Assembly (NCBI GenBank): GCA_036396535.1
Contig: DASWKR010000057.1
Coordinates: 1-64,000, forward strand
Length of the DNA stretch: 64,000 nt
Source of the DNA: Acidimicrobiia bacterium
GTDB taxonomy: Bacteria > Actinomycetota > Acidimicrobiia > Spongiisociales > UBA5794
Direction: 5' to 3'
Below are positions 11,182 through 19,423 of the stretch, in pieces; positions within the stretch are counted from its first letter, which is position 1, and every line of letters starts with the position of its first letter. The position numbers and the translations under genes were made by a program. The notes below the pieces were generated by a model that worked only from the letters and a program-made list of their open reading frames with translations, made no database searches and had not been told where the DNA came from.

Positions 11182-11798
11182 CGAAGACACTCGTCAACAG
11201 GACCATCCGGGTGATGTCGCGCCATGAGTCGCGCCGCAACTTCCTGCGCAAGTTCGCCCTCGTCGGATCGGCGCTGGTGACGGCGCCTCTCGACTTCCTC
11301 CTCAAACCGGTCTCCGCCTACGCCGCGGTGTGCGGCCCGGGCGCCGAGTGCAACCAGGGCTGGAGCGTCTTCTGCTGCACGGTGAACCGCGGGGTCAACA
11401 AGTGCCCCCCGGGGACCTTCGTCGGCGGATGGTGGAGAGCGTCGGGCTCGTCGTATTGCTGCGACTCGGGGGGCGGCGCCGGCAGCCGGTACTACATCGA
11501 CTGCCACCCGGAGTGCGAGTGCACGTCGGGCTGCGGCCCGTTCTGCACCTCGTCGTGCCTGGCGTGCAAGTGCCGCTGCAACAACGTCTCCTCGACGTGC
11601 GACCGGAGGCGCATCTGCTGCAACGTGTTCCGCTATGGCCAGTGCCACACGGAGATCGGATGCAGTGGAGGCGTAGCCTGCCGAGTCGTCACGTGCACTC
11701 CCCCGTACGTCCTGTTCGACTCTTGCGGCTCGTCGCTTCGCACCGACAACGCCACCGCCCAGCACACCGCCCCATGTCTTTCAGGACCATGTACCTGA
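11178..11798 (+). CDS. Tat-exported 26-Cys protein, MADH light-chain-like
   Basis: A 206-residue protein with a twin-arginine motif (SRRNFLRK, 18-25), a hydrophobic segment and probable cleavage after AYA near 49. The mature part has 26 Cys in about 155 residues. CPPGT at 76-80 followed by WW (85-86) resembles the Trp57 region of methylamine dehydrogenase light chain, and the order of Cys clusters is similar. Where that family has the second cofactor Trp before a Cys, this protein has Gln155-Cys156, so the tryptophan tryptophylquinone cofactor probably cannot form. A Cys-dense insert (about 109-141) is extra. No large-chain gene is present. It may be a structural or redox protein of the cell surface. 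Confidence 0.7.
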   Translation: MTKTLVNRTIRVMSRHESRRNFLRKFALVGSALVTAPLDFLLKPVSAYAAVCGPGAECNQGWSVFCCTVNRGVNKCPPGTFVGGWWRASGSSYCCDSGGGAGSRYYIDCHPECECTSGCGPFCTSSCLACKCRCNNVSSTCDRRRICCNVFRYGQCHTEIGCSGGVACRVVTCTPPYVLFDSCGSSLRTDNATAQHTAPCLSGPCT

Positions 11799-11820
11799 CC
11801 TCACACCGGGAGCCAGCACC

Positions 11821-12564
11821 ATGACAGCGCTCGTCGTCGTCGAAGCCGTCGCCATCCTCCTCCTCGGCCTGCTCGTCGCGGGCCTGCTGCGCAGCCACGC
11901 CGAGATCCTCCGCAAGCTCCACGACCTCGGCGTCCACCTCGACGACGACGAAGAGGCTCCGCGTGTGCCCGACCTGGCGTACGCCGAGTCCGTCACGCCT
12001 CCACGCGAGAGAGTCACACCTGCGTTCGACGTGTCTGGGCTCACGCACCGCAACGACGCCGTCGGGATCTCCGTGCGCGGCCAGGACCGGTCCACACTGC
12101 TCGCCTTCCTTTCGAGCGGGTGCAAGACCTGCAAGGGGTTCTGGGAGAGCTTCGCAACGGACGAGGCCCTCGGCTCCATCGGAAGCACTCGAGTCGTGAT
12201 CGTCACCAAGGACGACGCCGAGGAGAGCCCCACCAAGATCGCCAACCTCGCCCCAGCCGGCGTGACGCTCGTGAAGTCGTCCCAGGCATGGCTCGACTAC
12301 GAAGTACCCGGGTCACCGTACTTCGTGCTCGTCGACGGCCGGTCGGGCACCATCGGAGGCGAGGGCTCGGCTGGTACGTGGGACCAACTCGAGAACCTCC
12401 TGACGGAGGCGACCGCCGACGATGGCGACGCCAGGAGACGCCGCAAGTGGCAAGCCGATGCAACCAGGGAGGCGCAGGCAGACCGTGAGCTGATGGCCGC
12501 CGGCATCCATCCGGGCCATCCGAGTCTCTACCCCGAGCCAGAGGCGAAGTCCGAAACGCCATGA
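11821..12564 (+). CDS. MauD-like membrane-anchored thioredoxin
   Basis: A 247-residue protein: one N-terminal helix (about 4-24), a charged linker, and a thioredoxin-fold domain facing outside. The active site is SSGCKTCKGFW with Cys101 and Cys104; the cis-Pro segment is probably VPGSPYFVL. The C-terminal tail (about 200-247) is charged and Pro-rich. The layout matches MauD, the thioredoxin-like partner of MauE. Its job is likely oxidation or isomerisation of disulfides in the 26-Cys protein encoded 22 bp upstream. The start has GGGAGCC upstream. Confidence 0.82.
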   Translation: MTALVVVEAVAILLLGLLVAGLLRSHAEILRKLHDLGVHLDDDEEAPRVPDLAYAESVTPPRERVTPAFDVSGLTHRNDAVGISVRGQDRSTLLAFLSSGCKTCKGFWESFATDEALGSIGSTRVVIVTKDDAEESPTKIANLAPAGVTLVKSSQAWLDYEVPGSPYFVLVDGRSGTIGGEGSAGTWDQLENLLTEATADDGDARRRRKWQADATREAQADRELMAAGIHPGHPSLYPEPEAKSETP

Positions 12565-12638
12565 CGGCAGGACTCCTGCTGGCCATCGGGGTCGTCACGG
12601 CAGTGGCTGCCGGGCTGAGGTCGGCGTGGTCACCATGA
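12561..12638 (+). CDS. Possible 25-residue hydrophobic peptide
   Basis: A start overlapping the MauD-like stop (ATGA) opens a frame of 25 codons: MTAGLLLAIGVVTAVAAGLR followed by SAWSP. It would be a single-span peptide with a positive end. It ends 9 bp before the next gene. The same overlap style occurs in most junctions of this operon, which supports it, but it may be only a coupling device. Confidence 0.4.
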   Translation: MTAGLLLAIGVVTAVAAGLRSAWSP

Positions 12639-12647
12639 GGGGAGTCG

Positions 12648-13250
12648 ATGCTGGCGAGCATCACCCCGCTCGGCGAGCGGGGACGGCACAGGAGATGGGC
12701 GGTGACCGCCGGCTGGTACCTGGCGGGATCGGCGCTCGGGGGCGCGACGATCGGGGCAGCGATGGGCGCCGCCGGCTCCATCGTGCCTGAGTCGATTCGC
12801 CCAGCCGGAGCCGTGCTGACATGGCTCGCCTTCGCCCTCCTTGCGCTGGCGGCCGCGATCGAGCTGCGCCTGGTCCCTCTCGGGCTCCCCAGCCTGAGAC
12901 GCCAGGTCAACGAGAACTGGCTCAACATGTACCGCGGCTGGGTCGTTGGCGTCGGCTTCGGTTTCCAGCTCGGCCTCGCAGTGGTGACCATCATCACATC
13001 GCCTGCGATCCACGCCATGCTGGCGATCGCCTTCCTCACCCACTCACCCGCGGCCGGGCTCCTGGTGGGCGTGGCGTTCGGCGTGGCCCGGACCTTGCCT
13101 CTCCTGACGACGATGCGGGTGACGAGCCCGGACCGCCTCGTCCGCCTCCACACGATGTTCCTGGCGGCGAGCCGCCCAGCGAACGGTGTGGTCGCGGCCG
13201 TGCTCGTGACGTCTGCCGTGGTTGCAGCCGTCGCAAGCGGCTTCGCATGA
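12648..13250 (+). CDS. Cys-less polytopic membrane protein in mau-like operon
   Basis: A 200-residue protein with about five or six helices. The central sequence NENWLNMYRGWVVGVGFGFQ begins the segment most likely to be diagnostic. Its position beside MauE- and MauD-like genes is that of MauF, a DsbD/CcdA relative that moves electrons to the outside. However, it has no cysteine at all, so it cannot carry thiol electrons itself. It may be a degenerate member or a transporter of other kind. The start ATG has AGGGGAG upstream. The stop overlaps the next start. Confidence 0.65.
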   Translation: MLASITPLGERGRHRRWAVTAGWYLAGSALGGATIGAAMGAAGSIVPESIRPAGAVLTWLAFALLALAAAIELRLVPLGLPSLRRQVNENWLNMYRGWVVGVGFGFQLGLAVVTIITSPAIHAMLAIAFLTHSPAAGLLVGVAFGVARTLPLLTTMRVTSPDRLVRLHTMFLAASRPANGVVAAVLVTSAVVAAVASGFA

Positions 13251-13720
13251 GGGTCGCGGCACATGGGCTCACCGTGGCAACGCCCGACGGATGGGAGACG
13301 CGTATCGAGCGGCCCGAGGCGATCGAGGAAGGAGCGGTCGCGCTGCCCCGGATACACGCCGCCACGTTCCCGCTCCCGGAGGAGCGCGGCGACTTCGGAT
13401 CGGGTGCGGTCGACCTCATGGCAGGCGGCGACGTGTTCGTCTCGCTCCTCGAGTACGAGGCACGGGAGGCGGAGAGCGCCCTGTTTGGCAAGCGCGGGCT
13501 CCCCCGCACCCTCGATCCGGAGCGGTTCAAGACGAACCAGCTGCAGCGCTGGATCCCGGGCCAGGCCGGCCTGCAGGAGTTCCTCGTCGAGAAAGGCCGG
13601 CCGTTCTGCCTGTACGTCGTGATCGGCAGCTTCCTCAACCGGGTGACGCTCGCACAGCTCGCCGGCGAGCTGCTCGCCACGATCATCGTCGAGTCTCCGA
13701 CACCGCCCGGCATCAGATGA
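13247..13720 (+). CDS. Conserved-looking protein of unknown function
   Basis: A 157-residue soluble protein with no signal peptide and no motif I recognise. It has one Cys. Its ATG overlaps the upstream stop and its stop overlaps the next ATG (both ATGA), which makes it a firm operon member. The fold looks mixed alpha/beta (VFVSLLEYE, FCLYVVIGSFLN). It could be a cytosolic accessory to the export system; this is position-based inference only. Confidence 0.7.
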   Translation: MRVAAHGLTVATPDGWETRIERPEAIEEGAVALPRIHAATFPLPEERGDFGSGAVDLMAGGDVFVSLLEYEAREAESALFGKRGLPRTLDPERFKTNQLQRWIPGQAGLQEFLVEKGRPFCLYVVIGSFLNRVTLAQLAGELLATIIVESPTPPGIR

Positions 13721-16011
13721 GGGCCGCGGTACCCATCGCCGTGCTGGTCGTGGTTGCAATCGCCTCCCCCGCCGCGGCCGCGGACGAGCAATTCGTCTCG
13801 CTCGAGTCGCGCGACGGCGGGTTCACGTACGAGGTCGTCGTGCTCGAAGGTGACGGATCGGGTAAACGGCGCCCAATCGACGGCCAGGTGATCGGGCGAC
13901 CTGCCCTCGCTCCCAACGGCAACCGCATCGTGTACGCCGCGCCCCTGTCCGACGGCACGGACGGCCGTTGGGGCATCTTCCGATCGAAGATCGACGGCAC
14001 TGGGAGGAAGCGGCTCACGGCCCCCCCGATCGCCGACGGTGACCCTGCGTGGTCGTCCGACGGGCGATGGATCGCATACTCGCGGGTCACCAAGGGGAGC
14101 CTGCGCGCCGACACCTGCTGCATCATCCGGGTGATGCGCACCACGGGGAAGAACCAGGCGAAGGTCCCCGGCACGCGCGGCGGCATCAACCCCTCGTGGT
14201 CCCCGAGCGGCAACCGGATCGTGTACGAGAAGAACGGCGGGCTGTGGGTGACCAACCTCAACGGCCGCAACACGTATCAACTCGCCGTGAACGGTCGCGA
14301 GCCTGCCTGGTCGCCGGACGGCGACAAGGTCGCCTACGTCCGCAGCGTTGGAGGCGGTCACGAGCTCGTCGTGATCCCGGCCGGAGGCGGTGCGCCGAAA
14401 GTCCGGGCGGCCGGCTCCCGATCGCTCGAGTCTCCGGTGTGGGACGAGGACGGCTCGACGCTGTATTTCGTGCGATACGCCGGCACCGGCTACGACGGAC
14501 GTAGCGGCACGGCGGTGTGGTGGGACCGGGCCGGAACCCCCGCAGAGCGACTCTTCACACAGAAGAGGGCACTCGTCCACCTCGCCCACTCGGGCGGTCG
14601 CCAGGTGGACTGCGACCTCGACGGCGACCTCATCGGCGATCTCGCCGTGGGCGCGCCGGACGACGACGAGGCGGGTCAGCGCGATTCAGGAGTCGTCAAC
14701 GTGTTCATGGGTCGGACGGGCGGTCTCGGTACGGGCGACGACGATCTGTGGCATCAGGGGAGGCCGATCGGCGGCTCTCCCGGGCCCGACGACGGGTTCG
14801 GGGCGGCACTGGCGTGCGGGGACTTCGACGGGGACGGGCGTGACGACCTGGCCGTCGGGGCACCGACGGACTTCCTCGGACGGGGTGTGGTGAACGTCAT
14901 CTACGGTTCCGGGTCGGGGCTGATCGCTGTGGGCTCCCAGCTCCTCCACCAGGACGTCGATGGTGTCGACGGGGCAGCGGAGAGCGGCGACCGGTTCGGC
15001 GCCTCGCTGGCGGCAGGCGACTTCGACGGCGATGGACGAGACGATCTCGCCATCGGAGCCCCAGGCGACGGCGCCGGAGGAGCGGTGAACATCCTCTATG
15101 GATCGGCGAGCGGTCTGACCGCCGCAGGCAGCCAGCTGTGGAGCCAGGCCACGTCCGGCATCAAGGGCGACGCCGAGGCGGGCGACGGGTTCGGCTCCTC
15201 ACTTGCCGTGGGTGACTTCGACGGCAATGGGCGAGACGATCTCGCCGTCGGGGTGCCCGGCGAGAACCGCAACCGCGGGGCAGCCGCCGTCATCTATGGC
15301 AAGGCGTCCGGGCTGACGGCCGCCGGTGACCAGCTCTGGCGACAAGGCTCGTCGGGGATACAGGGCGATGCCGAACGCGGCGACGTGTTCGGCAAGGCGG
15401 TTGCGGCCGGGGACCTCGACGGGGACGGCAGGGACGACCTCGCCGTCGGCGCGCCCGGGGAGAACGACGACAGGGGCGCCGTCGCGGTCCTCTACGGGTC
15501 GAAGTCGAAGCTCGCGGCCTCCGGCGACGACTCATGGATGCAGGGCTCGGGAGGCGTGCGCGGTTCGGCGGAGCGCAATGATCGGTTCGGAGATGCCCTG
15601 GCGATCGGCGACTTCGATCACGACGGCCACGGCGATCTCGCCATCGGAGTACCTGGTGAGAACCAGCGGCGAGGCGCGGTGGCGGTCCTCTACGGCACGG
15701 TGACGGGCGTCGACGCGTCGCGCGACGACCTCTGGCGGCAGGGCAGCCACGGAGTCAAGGGCAAAGGGCAGAAGGGAGACCTGTTCGGCAAGTCGCTCTC
15801 TGCCGGCGACTTCGACGGCGACCGCAGGGGCGACCTGGCGATCGGCGTCCCCCGCGAGGACCACGCCGGATCGCCCAACGAGGGGGCGGTCAACGTGCTG
15901 TACGGCTCGGCGGGCGGGCTGTCGGCCGAGGGTGACGACCTGTGGCGCCAGGACGGGTCGGGCGTGGCCGGCACAGGGGCCGCCGGGGACAAGCTGGGGA
16001 TCCTCCGCTGA
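13717..16011 (+). CDS. Secreted TolB-propeller plus FG-GAP repeat protein
   Basis: A 764-residue exported protein (signal peptide MRAAVPIAVLVVVAIASPAAAA). Residues about 25-290 contain PD40/WD40-like strands (PSWSPSGNRIVYEK, PAWSPDGDKVAYV), as in TolB propellers. From about 297 to the end are seven FG-GAP/integrin-alpha-type blades, each with a calcium-loop core such as DFDGDGRDDLAVGAP and a VNVLYG strand. Such blades bind Ca2+ and mediate surface interactions. It is the last gene of the operon that begins at 10660. The pairing of a propeller with FG-GAP blades in a MauD/MauE operon is unusual. Confidence 0.85.
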   Translation: MRAAVPIAVLVVVAIASPAAAADEQFVSLESRDGGFTYEVVVLEGDGSGKRRPIDGQVIGRPALAPNGNRIVYAAPLSDGTDGRWGIFRSKIDGTGRKRLTAPPIADGDPAWSSDGRWIAYSRVTKGSLRADTCCIIRVMRTTGKNQAKVPGTRGGINPSWSPSGNRIVYEKNGGLWVTNLNGRNTYQLAVNGREPAWSPDGDKVAYVRSVGGGHELVVIPAGGGAPKVRAAGSRSLESPVWDEDGSTLYFVRYAGTGYDGRSGTAVWWDRAGTPAERLFTQKRALVHLAHSGGRQVDCDLDGDLIGDLAVGAPDDDEAGQRDSGVVNVFMGRTGGLGTGDDDLWHQGRPIGGSPGPDDGFGAALACGDFDGDGRDDLAVGAPTDFLGRGVVNVIYGSGSGLIAVGSQLLHQDVDGVDGAAESGDRFGASLAAGDFDGDGRDDLAIGAPGDGAGGAVNILYGSASGLTAAGSQLWSQATSGIKGDAEAGDGFGSSLAVGDFDGNGRDDLAVGVPGENRNRGAAAVIYGKASGLTAAGDQLWRQGSSGIQGDAERGDVFGKAVAAGDLDGDGRDDLAVGAPGENDDRGAVAVLYGSKSKLAASGDDSWMQGSGGVRGSAERNDRFGDALAIGDFDHDGHGDLAIGVPGENQRRGAVAVLYGTVTGVDASRDDLWRQGSHGVKGKGQKGDLFGKSLSAGDFDGDRRGDLAIGVPREDHAGSPNEGAVNVLYGSAGGLSAEGDDLWRQDGSGVAGTGAAGDKLGILR

Positions 16012-16067
16012 CGCGGCGGCGCTCCGGGGGAGGGCCCGGGGCGCATGAATCCTCGCGGCCGGCCGGC

Positions 16068-17132
16068 TCAGCCGTGCTCGCCCCCGGTGGCGACGAAGCC
16101 GAAGACGGCACGGCCCCCATCCGACGACTCGACGACCACCCGGAACTCATCGCCGATGGGAGCGTCCGGGAACTCGACCCTGACCTCCCACTTGCCACGC
16201 TCGTCGATGGTGACCCGGCCCGAGCCGTACGGGGACTCGACAACGACCCTGGCGCCCGGCGTGCCCGTCCCGTAGAACACGTCGAACGGGATCGGCTCGC
16301 CGCAGGACCCGTACTTCTGGTGGGCGGTGAACTCGTGGCCAACCCGGCAGACCCGCTCCATCTCGAACCCGACCCGGGCATCACCCGACTCGGCCGCCAC
16401 CCGGAACGGCTGGTTGCACGGCGCCTCGAACGCCACCCGCAACTCCCACACCCCGGCGTCGTTCACCTTGGTGGCACCGCGCCCGTACTCGGAACCGACA
16501 TGGACCTCGGCACCGGGCCGGCCCGTCCCCCAATAGAAGTTCACGACCGGGTTCTCACCATCCACCACCTCGTACTTCTGATGAGCGATGAACTCATGCG
16601 TCTCGTCGTAGAAGACGACCACGTGGTCGCGGCTCATGGTGCCGTCCGGGGCGGTGGCGACCGCCACGATGCGGTTCCGTCCGCCTTCGAGCTCGACCCG
16701 CGCCCACCAGTGTCCCGAGTCATCGACGGTGGCGTGATGATCGGCGACGGCAACGGTGGCCGGCAGCTCGACCTTGCCGGAAACCACGATCACCTTCGAG
16801 TCGACGTGGGCGCCGTGCTCCGGACGCAGGATCTCGATCCGCGGTGCCGCGTCGCCGTCGTCGTCGCCGTCGCCGTCGCCTCGGTCGCCTTCGTCGCCGG
16901 CGGTCCTCTCATCTCCGCCCGACGGCTCGGCGCCGACCTGCCGTGCCTCGTCGCCAGTCTCGGCGGTTGCCTGGGTCTGCCCGGCTTGGCCGCCGGCGAG
17001 GGCAGTCGCGGCCGCCGTGTCGTCGCCGACATCGTCCGGGCCCCATGGTCCGACGCCTGCCATGGCGACGCCGCCGATGAGCAGGACGGCGAATGCGACC
17101 GCGATCACTGCGAACCCTCGCTTCTTCAACAT
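16068..17132 (-). CDS. Secreted/anchored protein with duplicated C-terminal module
   Basis: A 354-residue protein with an N-terminal hydrophobic signal or anchor (about 7-27), a low-complexity Asp/Gly/Glu linker (about 30-95), an Ig-like beta domain (about 97-175, PRIEILRPEHGAHVDSK) and two tandem modules of about 90 residues. Each module begins HEFxAHQKY, then has FYxGTGxPGAxVxVxSxYG and a WExRVxF strand, with a disulfide-capable Cys pair in the second. It is likely an extracytoplasmic adhesion or cell-wall protein. GGGAG precedes the ATG. It converges on the FG-GAP gene, and no enzyme function is seen. Confidence 0.78.
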   Translation of the reverse strand: MLKKRGFAVIAVAFAVLLIGGVAMAGVGPWGPDDVGDDTAAATALAGGQAGQTQATAETGDEARQVGAEPSGGDERTAGDEGDRGDGDGDDDGDAAPRIEILRPEHGAHVDSKVIVVSGKVELPATVAVADHHATVDDSGHWWARVELEGGRNRIVAVATAPDGTMSRDHVVVFYDETHEFIAHQKYEVVDGENPVVNFYWGTGRPGAEVHVGSEYGRGATKVNDAGVWELRVAFEAPCNQPFRVAAESGDARVGFEMERVCRVGHEFTAHQKYGSCGEPIPFDVFYGTGTPGARVVVESPYGSGRVTIDERGKWEVRVEFPDAPIGDEFRVVVESSDGGRAVFGFVATGGEHG

Positions 17133-17224
17133 CGGTCCACTCCCTGGTCGTTGTGCGCTGACTTCGAGTGGTCACTCGCCGCAGAGAGCGTTCGGGTTTA
17201 CCCGACTCCACGAACTGGTCGGAT

Positions 17225-17273
17225 GTTCCGGCGTCCCACCGTCGCACATGTGCGATGCGAGGACGCAAGAACG
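17225..17273. repeat. Family-A intergenic palindromic repeat, copy 1
   Basis: A nested palindrome: outer arms GTTCCGGCGTCC and GGACGCAAGAAC, inner perfect palindrome CGCACATGTGCG. It is identical over 49 bp to the copy 70 bp downstream, which implies recent duplication or active homogenisation. Confidence 0.9.
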
Positions 17274-17294
17274 AGAGGGCGCCAGGCACCAGAT

Positions 17295-17343
17295 GTTCCG
17301 GCGTCCCACCGTCGCACATGTGCGATGCGAGGACGCAAGAACG
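17295..17343. repeat. Family-A intergenic palindromic repeat, copy 2
   Basis: Exact copy of 17225-17273, in the same orientation. Confidence 0.9.
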
Positions 17344-17492
17344 GCACGGGGCGCGGTCGTGGCTCCTTGACACGACGGGTCAGGGCTGCGAATCTCACCG
17401 CCGAGGCCGCCGCAGTCCAAGTATTTGCCGCGGCCGTTTCGCATGTAGGCATCGACCCGGGACGGGTCACGAGCGAGGAAAGGAGCCCCACA

Positions 17493-17552
17493 GTGTTGAG
17501 GAAAGAACCCAACACCGCCGCGGGCCCGGCTCACCTCGCGGCGCTGCGGTAG
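17493..17552 (+). CDS. Possible 19-residue leader peptide
   Basis: A GTG start with a strong site (GAGGAAAGGAGC) seven bases before it opens a 19-codon frame that ends 107 bp before the ABC exporter gene. The strength of the site for such a short frame is what draws attention; a leader peptide is possible but unproven. Confidence 0.3.
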   Translation: MLRKEPNTAAGPAHLAALR

Positions 17553-17659
17553 CTCACCAGAGCTCGTAGAGCCAGAGGCAGGCGGCACACCGCCTGCCGT
17601 TCTTCACCCGTCCCGAAGCGCCCAGCACCCGCGGTCGCTTCCCTCAACAAGGGTCGCCC

Positions 17660-19423
17660 ATGATCCCCGTACGTGCCTACAGCCGACTTCTCTACCGCTA
17701 CTTGCGGACGCAACGCCGCCGGGTGGCGCTCCTCGTCGCGGCCCTGCTCGGCAGCATCGCCCTCGACCTGATCAACCCCCAGCTCATCCGGGCCTTCCTC
17801 GACGGAATCACGGGCGACGCTCCCCAGAGCCGCCTCCTGACCATTGCTGCGTGGTTCATGGGCCTGGCCTTGTTCCAGCAGATCTGCACCGTATCGGCGG
17901 CGTACTTCGCCGAACAGGTGGGCTGGACCGCCACCAACCAGATGCGCGAGGACCTCACCCGCCACGTGCTCGACCTCGACATGGGGTTCCACAAGCGCCA
18001 CACACCGGGCGAGCTCATCGAACGTGTCGACGGTGACGTCACGTCGCTCGGCAACTTCTTCTCGTCGTTCACCATCAAGGTGCTCGGCAACGCGGTGCTG
18101 ATCCTCGGCGTCCTGGTGCTGCTGTGGACCGAGAACGTGTGGGTCGGCTTCGGGATGACGAGCTTCGTCGCCATCGCCTTGTGGGGGATGATCCGCATCC
18201 AGGCCTCCTCCGTGCCGATCTGGAAGCAGGTGCGAGCTCGCGCCGGAGAGCTCTACGGTTTCCTCGGAGAGCAGCTCGAGGGCACCGAGGACATCCGCGC
18301 CAACGGGGGTGTTCCATACATGGTCCGTCGCTTCACCGGGATCATGCGTGCCTGGCTGCCCGAAAGGGTGCGCGGCTTCGTGCGCTTCGGGGCGCTGTGG
18401 TCGACCAGCATCGGGGCATACGTCATCGGGACGAGCATGGTCTTCTGGCTCGGTTCGATCTTTTTCGGCAACGGCACGATCACGATCGGCTCCGTCTACC
18501 TGATCTTCTATTACACGGAGATGATCCGGCACCCGATGGAGGAGATCCGCTCGCAGATGGAGGACTTCCAGAAGGCGGCGGCCGGCATCTCTCGCGTCGA
18601 GTCGATGTTCGGCATCGAGTCGGCCATCGACAAGGAAGGGGCGGTGCACCTCCCCGACGGACCGCTATCCGTCGACTTCAAGGCGGTCCGCTTCGCCTAC
18701 GACAGCGCCGAGGACCCTGACGACCACACGGACATCGTGATCGACGACGTGACGTTTGGTATTGCTCCGGGAAGGGTCCTCGGTGTCCTCGGCCGATCGG
18801 GGTCGGGAAAGACGACGATGGCGCGTCTCCTCACCCGCCTCTACGACCCACAGGACGGCGAGGTGCTGATCGGCGGCGTGCGCACGGCGGACGCCGTCAT
18901 CACCGAACTGCGCGGCAGGGTGGGGATGGTCACCCAGGACGTCCAGCTCTTCCAGGCGAGCATCCGCGACAACCTCACGTTCTTCGACCAGGAGATCGAC
19001 GACGACCGGTTGATGGAGGTGCTCGACCATCTCGGGCTGCGGGACTGGGTCGAGGCGCTCCCCGACGGCCTCGACACGTCGTTGCAGGCGGGCGGCGGGG
19101 GGTTGTCAGCGGGGCAGGCCCAGCTCCTGGCGTTCACGCGCATCTTCCTGCGTGATCCGGGCCTCGTCGTCCTCGACGAGGCCTCCTCCCGGCTCGACCC
19201 CGCAACCGAGGCTCTCATCGAGCGGGCGGTCGATCGGCTGCTGGCCGGGCGTACGGCGGTCATCATCGCCCACAGGCTGGGGACGGTCACCCGCGCCGAC
19301 GACATCCTGATCCTCGAGGACGGCCAGGTCGTCGAGTTCGGCCGGAGGGTCGAGCTCGCCTCCGACCCCGAATCGCGCCTCGCCCAGCTGCTCAGGACGG
19401 GCATGGAGGAGGTGCTGGCATGA
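17660..19423 (+). CDS. ABC exporter half-transporter, catalytically competent subunit
   Basis: A 587-residue type-IV (exporter-fold) half-transporter: six-helix membrane domain (about 1-320), then an ATPase domain with Walker A GRSGSGKTT (about 378), Q-loop VTQDVQL, signature LSAGQ, Walker B LVVLDEAS with catalytic Glu507, and H-loop IAHR. Its stop overlaps the start of the second half-transporter (ATGA). The signature is slightly altered (Ala for Gly). It pairs with the next gene product as a heterodimer. Substrate is unknown; multidrug or lipid-like export is typical for the family. Confidence 0.92.
   Translation: MIPVRAYSRLLYRYLRTQRRRVALLVAALLGSIALDLINPQLIRAFLDGITGDAPQSRLLTIAAWFMGLALFQQICTVSAAYFAEQVGWTATNQMREDLTRHVLDLDMGFHKRHTPGELIERVDGDVTSLGNFFSSFTIKVLGNAVLILGVLVLLWTENVWVGFGMTSFVAIALWGMIRIQASSVPIWKQVRARAGELYGFLGEQLEGTEDIRANGGVPYMVRRFTGIMRAWLPERVRGFVRFGALWSTSIGAYVIGTSMVFWLGSIFFGNGTITIGSVYLIFYYTEMIRHPMEEIRSQMEDFQKAAAGISRVESMFGIESAIDKEGAVHLPDGPLSVDFKAVRFAYDSAEDPDDHTDIVIDDVTFGIAPGRVLGVLGRSGSGKTTMARLLTRLYDPQDGEVLIGGVRTADAVITELRGRVGMVTQDVQLFQASIRDNLTFFDQEIDDDRLMEVLDHLGLRDWVEALPDGLDTSLQAGGGGLSAGQAQLLAFTRIFLRDPGLVVLDEASSRLDPATEALIERAVDRLLAGRTAVIIAHRLGTVTRADDILILEDGQVVEFGRRVELASDPESRLAQLLRTGMEEVLA

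Larger units (their letters stand above)
17133..17659. other. Divergent intergenic region with two family-A repeats
   Basis: This 527-bp gap between divergent genes holds two identical 49-bp palindromic repeats and a 19-codon frame (both listed). A TACCCG-rich, T-poor region near 17195-17215 could contain promoter elements, but none is clear. No RNA gene is seen. Confidence 0.5.

Noticed and set aside
10660-13250. Functional methylamine dehydrogenase locus
   Set aside because: No large chain, no MauG, no amicyanin, and the second cofactor Trp is missing in the light-chain-like protein.
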